6,589 nt of DNA, from NCBI GenBank assembly GCA_045808425.1, contig JBJMFM010000117.1, forward strand, positions 1-6,589, given 5' to 3'. A program made the translations under genes and the position numbers. Of the stretch, positions 5,243 to 6,589 are shown piece after piece. Under the pieces are notes generated by a model. The model had not been told where the DNA came from. It did not search any database and was given only the letters and a program-made list of their open reading frames with translations. Every line of letters starts with the position of its first letter. Position 1 is the stretch's first letter. Origin of the DNA: JAFAQB01 sp045808425 (GTDB lineage: Archaea; Thermoproteota; Nitrososphaeria; Nitrososphaerales; Nitrososphaeraceae).

Positions 5243-6589
5243 ATGATGAAACCGAATTACACTTGTGATGTTTTAATTATAGGTGGCGGCTCTGCTGGTC
5301 TTCGAGCTGCAATTGAAGCTCATGATGCTGGTGCTAATGTTCTCATAATTAGTACAAGTAAAAAAGGAGACCCTCATACAACACTTGCAAGAGGCGGTAT
5401 CAATGCAGCTCTTGGCACTATGGATCCAGAGGATAATTGGGTGATACATGCAGCTGATACTCTAAGAGAAGGTGAATTCCTTGCTGACTATGAAAGAGTT
5501 GAGATACTTTGCAAAAATGCACCAGATGCCATAAATGAATTGGTAGGTTGGAGTGCTAGATTTCATAGAGAAAAAGATGGTAGGTTAACACAGCGGTTTT
5601 TTGGAGCTCACACCTATAGAAGGACTGTATTTTACGAAGATTGGACTGGCCAGGAAATAATTCGTGTTTTAATGGAGCAAGTAAATCAGAGGAAAATCAA
5701 AATGATAGACAACGTTTACATCATAGAATTATTGTTGGAAACAGATGGTAATGATGATGCAAATAGAGAAAGATCAGCAGCACAGCCTGAAGAGCAAGTG
5801 ACTAATGAACAAGAAGTAAAAGGACGAGAAGAAATCAAAGGAGCATTTGGAGTAGACATCGAAAAAAAAGAATTTGTTAGGTTTGAATGCAAGTCTTTAA
5901 TCTTAGCGGCTGGTGGATATACTCGAGTTTATGCAGTAAGTAGTTCTCGAATTAATGAAAACTATGGAGAAGGCATAGCTCTAGCGTATGAAGCAGGTGT
6001 AGATTTAGTAGATATGGAAATGGTGCAGTTCCATCCTACTGGAATGGTCTGGCCAGAGAAAGCAGTGGGTACTCTAGCCACAGAAGCAATACGTGGTGAA
6101 GGTGGTATTCTGTTAAATTCAAAAGGTGAAAGGTTTATGAAAAATTACGATCCTGAGAGAATGGAGCTAGGACCACGTGATGTAGTGGCTCGTGCTAACT
6201 ATAATGAAATAATCTCTGGAAGAGGTACAGAACATGGTGGAGTTTGGTTAGATGTTACCCATCTACGAGAGGAAGTAATTCAAGAAAGGCTTCCCACTAT
6301 GTATGAACAATTCCAAAAACTTGACGGAATTGATATATCAAAAGAGAAAATGGAAGTTGGACCTACTGCACATTATTCTATGGGTGGAGTAGTGGTAGAT
6401 ATAAACTGTAGAACAAAGGTTAAGGGTTTATTTGCTGTTGGGGAAGTTATAAGTCAGATTCATGGTGCTAATCGTTTAGGTGGAAATAGCTTGCTAGATA
6501 CAGTAGTTTTTGGAAAAATTGCTGGTGATGAAGCAGCAAGTTTTGCAAAGCAAGGAGCAACAGGAAATACAAAGAAAACTAAAGAGGTA
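5243..6589 (+). CDS. sdhA: Succinate dehydrogenase / fumarate reductase flavoprotein subunit, 3' end outside window
   Basis: The frame is open for 449 codons to the window edge. It catalyses succinate-fumarate interconversion and passes electrons to an iron-sulfur subunit at the membrane. Visible motifs: FAD-binding DVLIIGGGSAG (9-19); PHTTLARGGINAALG (44-58), where His45 aligns with the histidine that carries covalent FAD in this family; RFFGAHTYRRT (118-128); LAAGG (221-225); QFHPTG with His264; EAIRGEGGILLN with Arg284, the expected proton-transfer arginine; GPRDVVARA (310-318); PTAHYSMGG with His377; and HGANRLGGNSLLD with Arg411. All substrate-binding positions are therefore present. L-aspartate oxidase, the closest alternative, lacks the flavinylation histidine. 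Family members are usually about 560-600 residues, so the C-terminal helical part is missing here only because the window ends. A charged insertion of about 30 residues (167-199) is unusual. Tandem ATGs (5243, 5246) leave the exact start open. Iron-sulfur and membrane subunit genes probably follow. Confidence 0.92.
   Translation, partial: MMKPNYTCDVLIIGGGSAGLRAAIEAHDAGANVLIISTSKKGDPHTTLARGGINAALGTMDPEDNWVIHAADTLREGEFLADYERVEILCKNAPDAINELVGWSARFHREKDGRLTQRFFGAHTYRRTVFYEDWTGQEIIRVLMEQVNQRKIKMIDNVYIIELLLETDGNDDANRERSAAQPEEQVTNEQEVKGREEIKGAFGVDIEKKEFVRFECKSLILAAGGYTRVYAVSSSRINENYGEGIALAYEAGVDLVDMEMVQFHPTGMVWPEKAVGTLATEAIRGEGGILLNSKGERFMKNYDPERMELGPRDVVARANYNEIISGRGTEHGGVWLDVTHLREEVIQERLPTMYEQFQKLDGIDISKEKMEVGPTAHYSMGGVVVDINCRTKVKGLFAVGEVISQIHGANRLGGNSLLDTVVFGKIAGDEAASFAKQGATGNTKKTKEV

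Noticed and set aside
5243..6589. L-aspartate oxidase as the name for the flavoprotein
   Set aside because: His45 sits at the covalent-flavin position, and the RGEGG, PTAHYSMGG and HGANRLGGNSLLD motifs fit SdhA/FrdA best.

Overview
The window looks archaeal, most probably from an AT-rich ammonia-oxidising Nitrososphaeria (Thaumarchaeota) close to the Nitrososphaera/Nitrosocosmicus group. This is an inference from several things seen together: low GC, TATA-like boxes about 25 bases before start codons, hardly any Shine-Dalgarno sequences, GTG and TTG starts, a small tandem PRC-barrel protein, a ParB-like protein with an archaeal-style GCRRY box, and asparagine-rich insertions in housekeeping enzymes. 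No rRNA, tRNA, CRISPR array or transposase is visible.

Layout. Bases 3-95 may be the tail of a truncated CxxC-containing gene. Bases 96-659 carry no intact gene, but hold a very good orphan TATA box followed by a small inverted repeat, and a frame-split membrane-protein-like remnant (433-656). Two small plus-strand genes follow: an uncharacterised membrane-anchored helical protein (660-1172) and an exported SnoaL/NTF2-like protein (1234-1770). Bases 1794-2735 are a ParB/Spo0J-like gene broken by two small indels. Restoring one base and two bases rebuilds a continuous 314-residue protein. A convergent minus-strand gene (2894-3445) encodes two copies of a PRC-barrel-like domain and starts with TTG. 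A 211-base divergent promoter region separates it from the metabolic part.

The right-hand part is two co-oriented flavoenzyme genes: a class I pyridine nucleotide-disulfide oxidoreductase (3657-5201; lipoamide dehydrogenase/mycothione reductase type) and, 41 bases on, a succinate dehydrogenase/fumarate reductase flavoprotein subunit (5243 to the window end, cut before its C-terminal domain). They plausibly form a central-carbon or redox unit, with the other Sdh subunits expected beyond the window. Both enzymes keep their catalytic residues and carry low-complexity polar insertions in surface-loop positions.

The left half (1-2735) reads like an accessory, partly decaying region, and the right half like core metabolism. 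I see no convincing evidence for a new multi-gene system. The points most worth a second look are the doubly frameshifted ParB-like gene, the orphan promoter with its hairpin, and the loop insertions.
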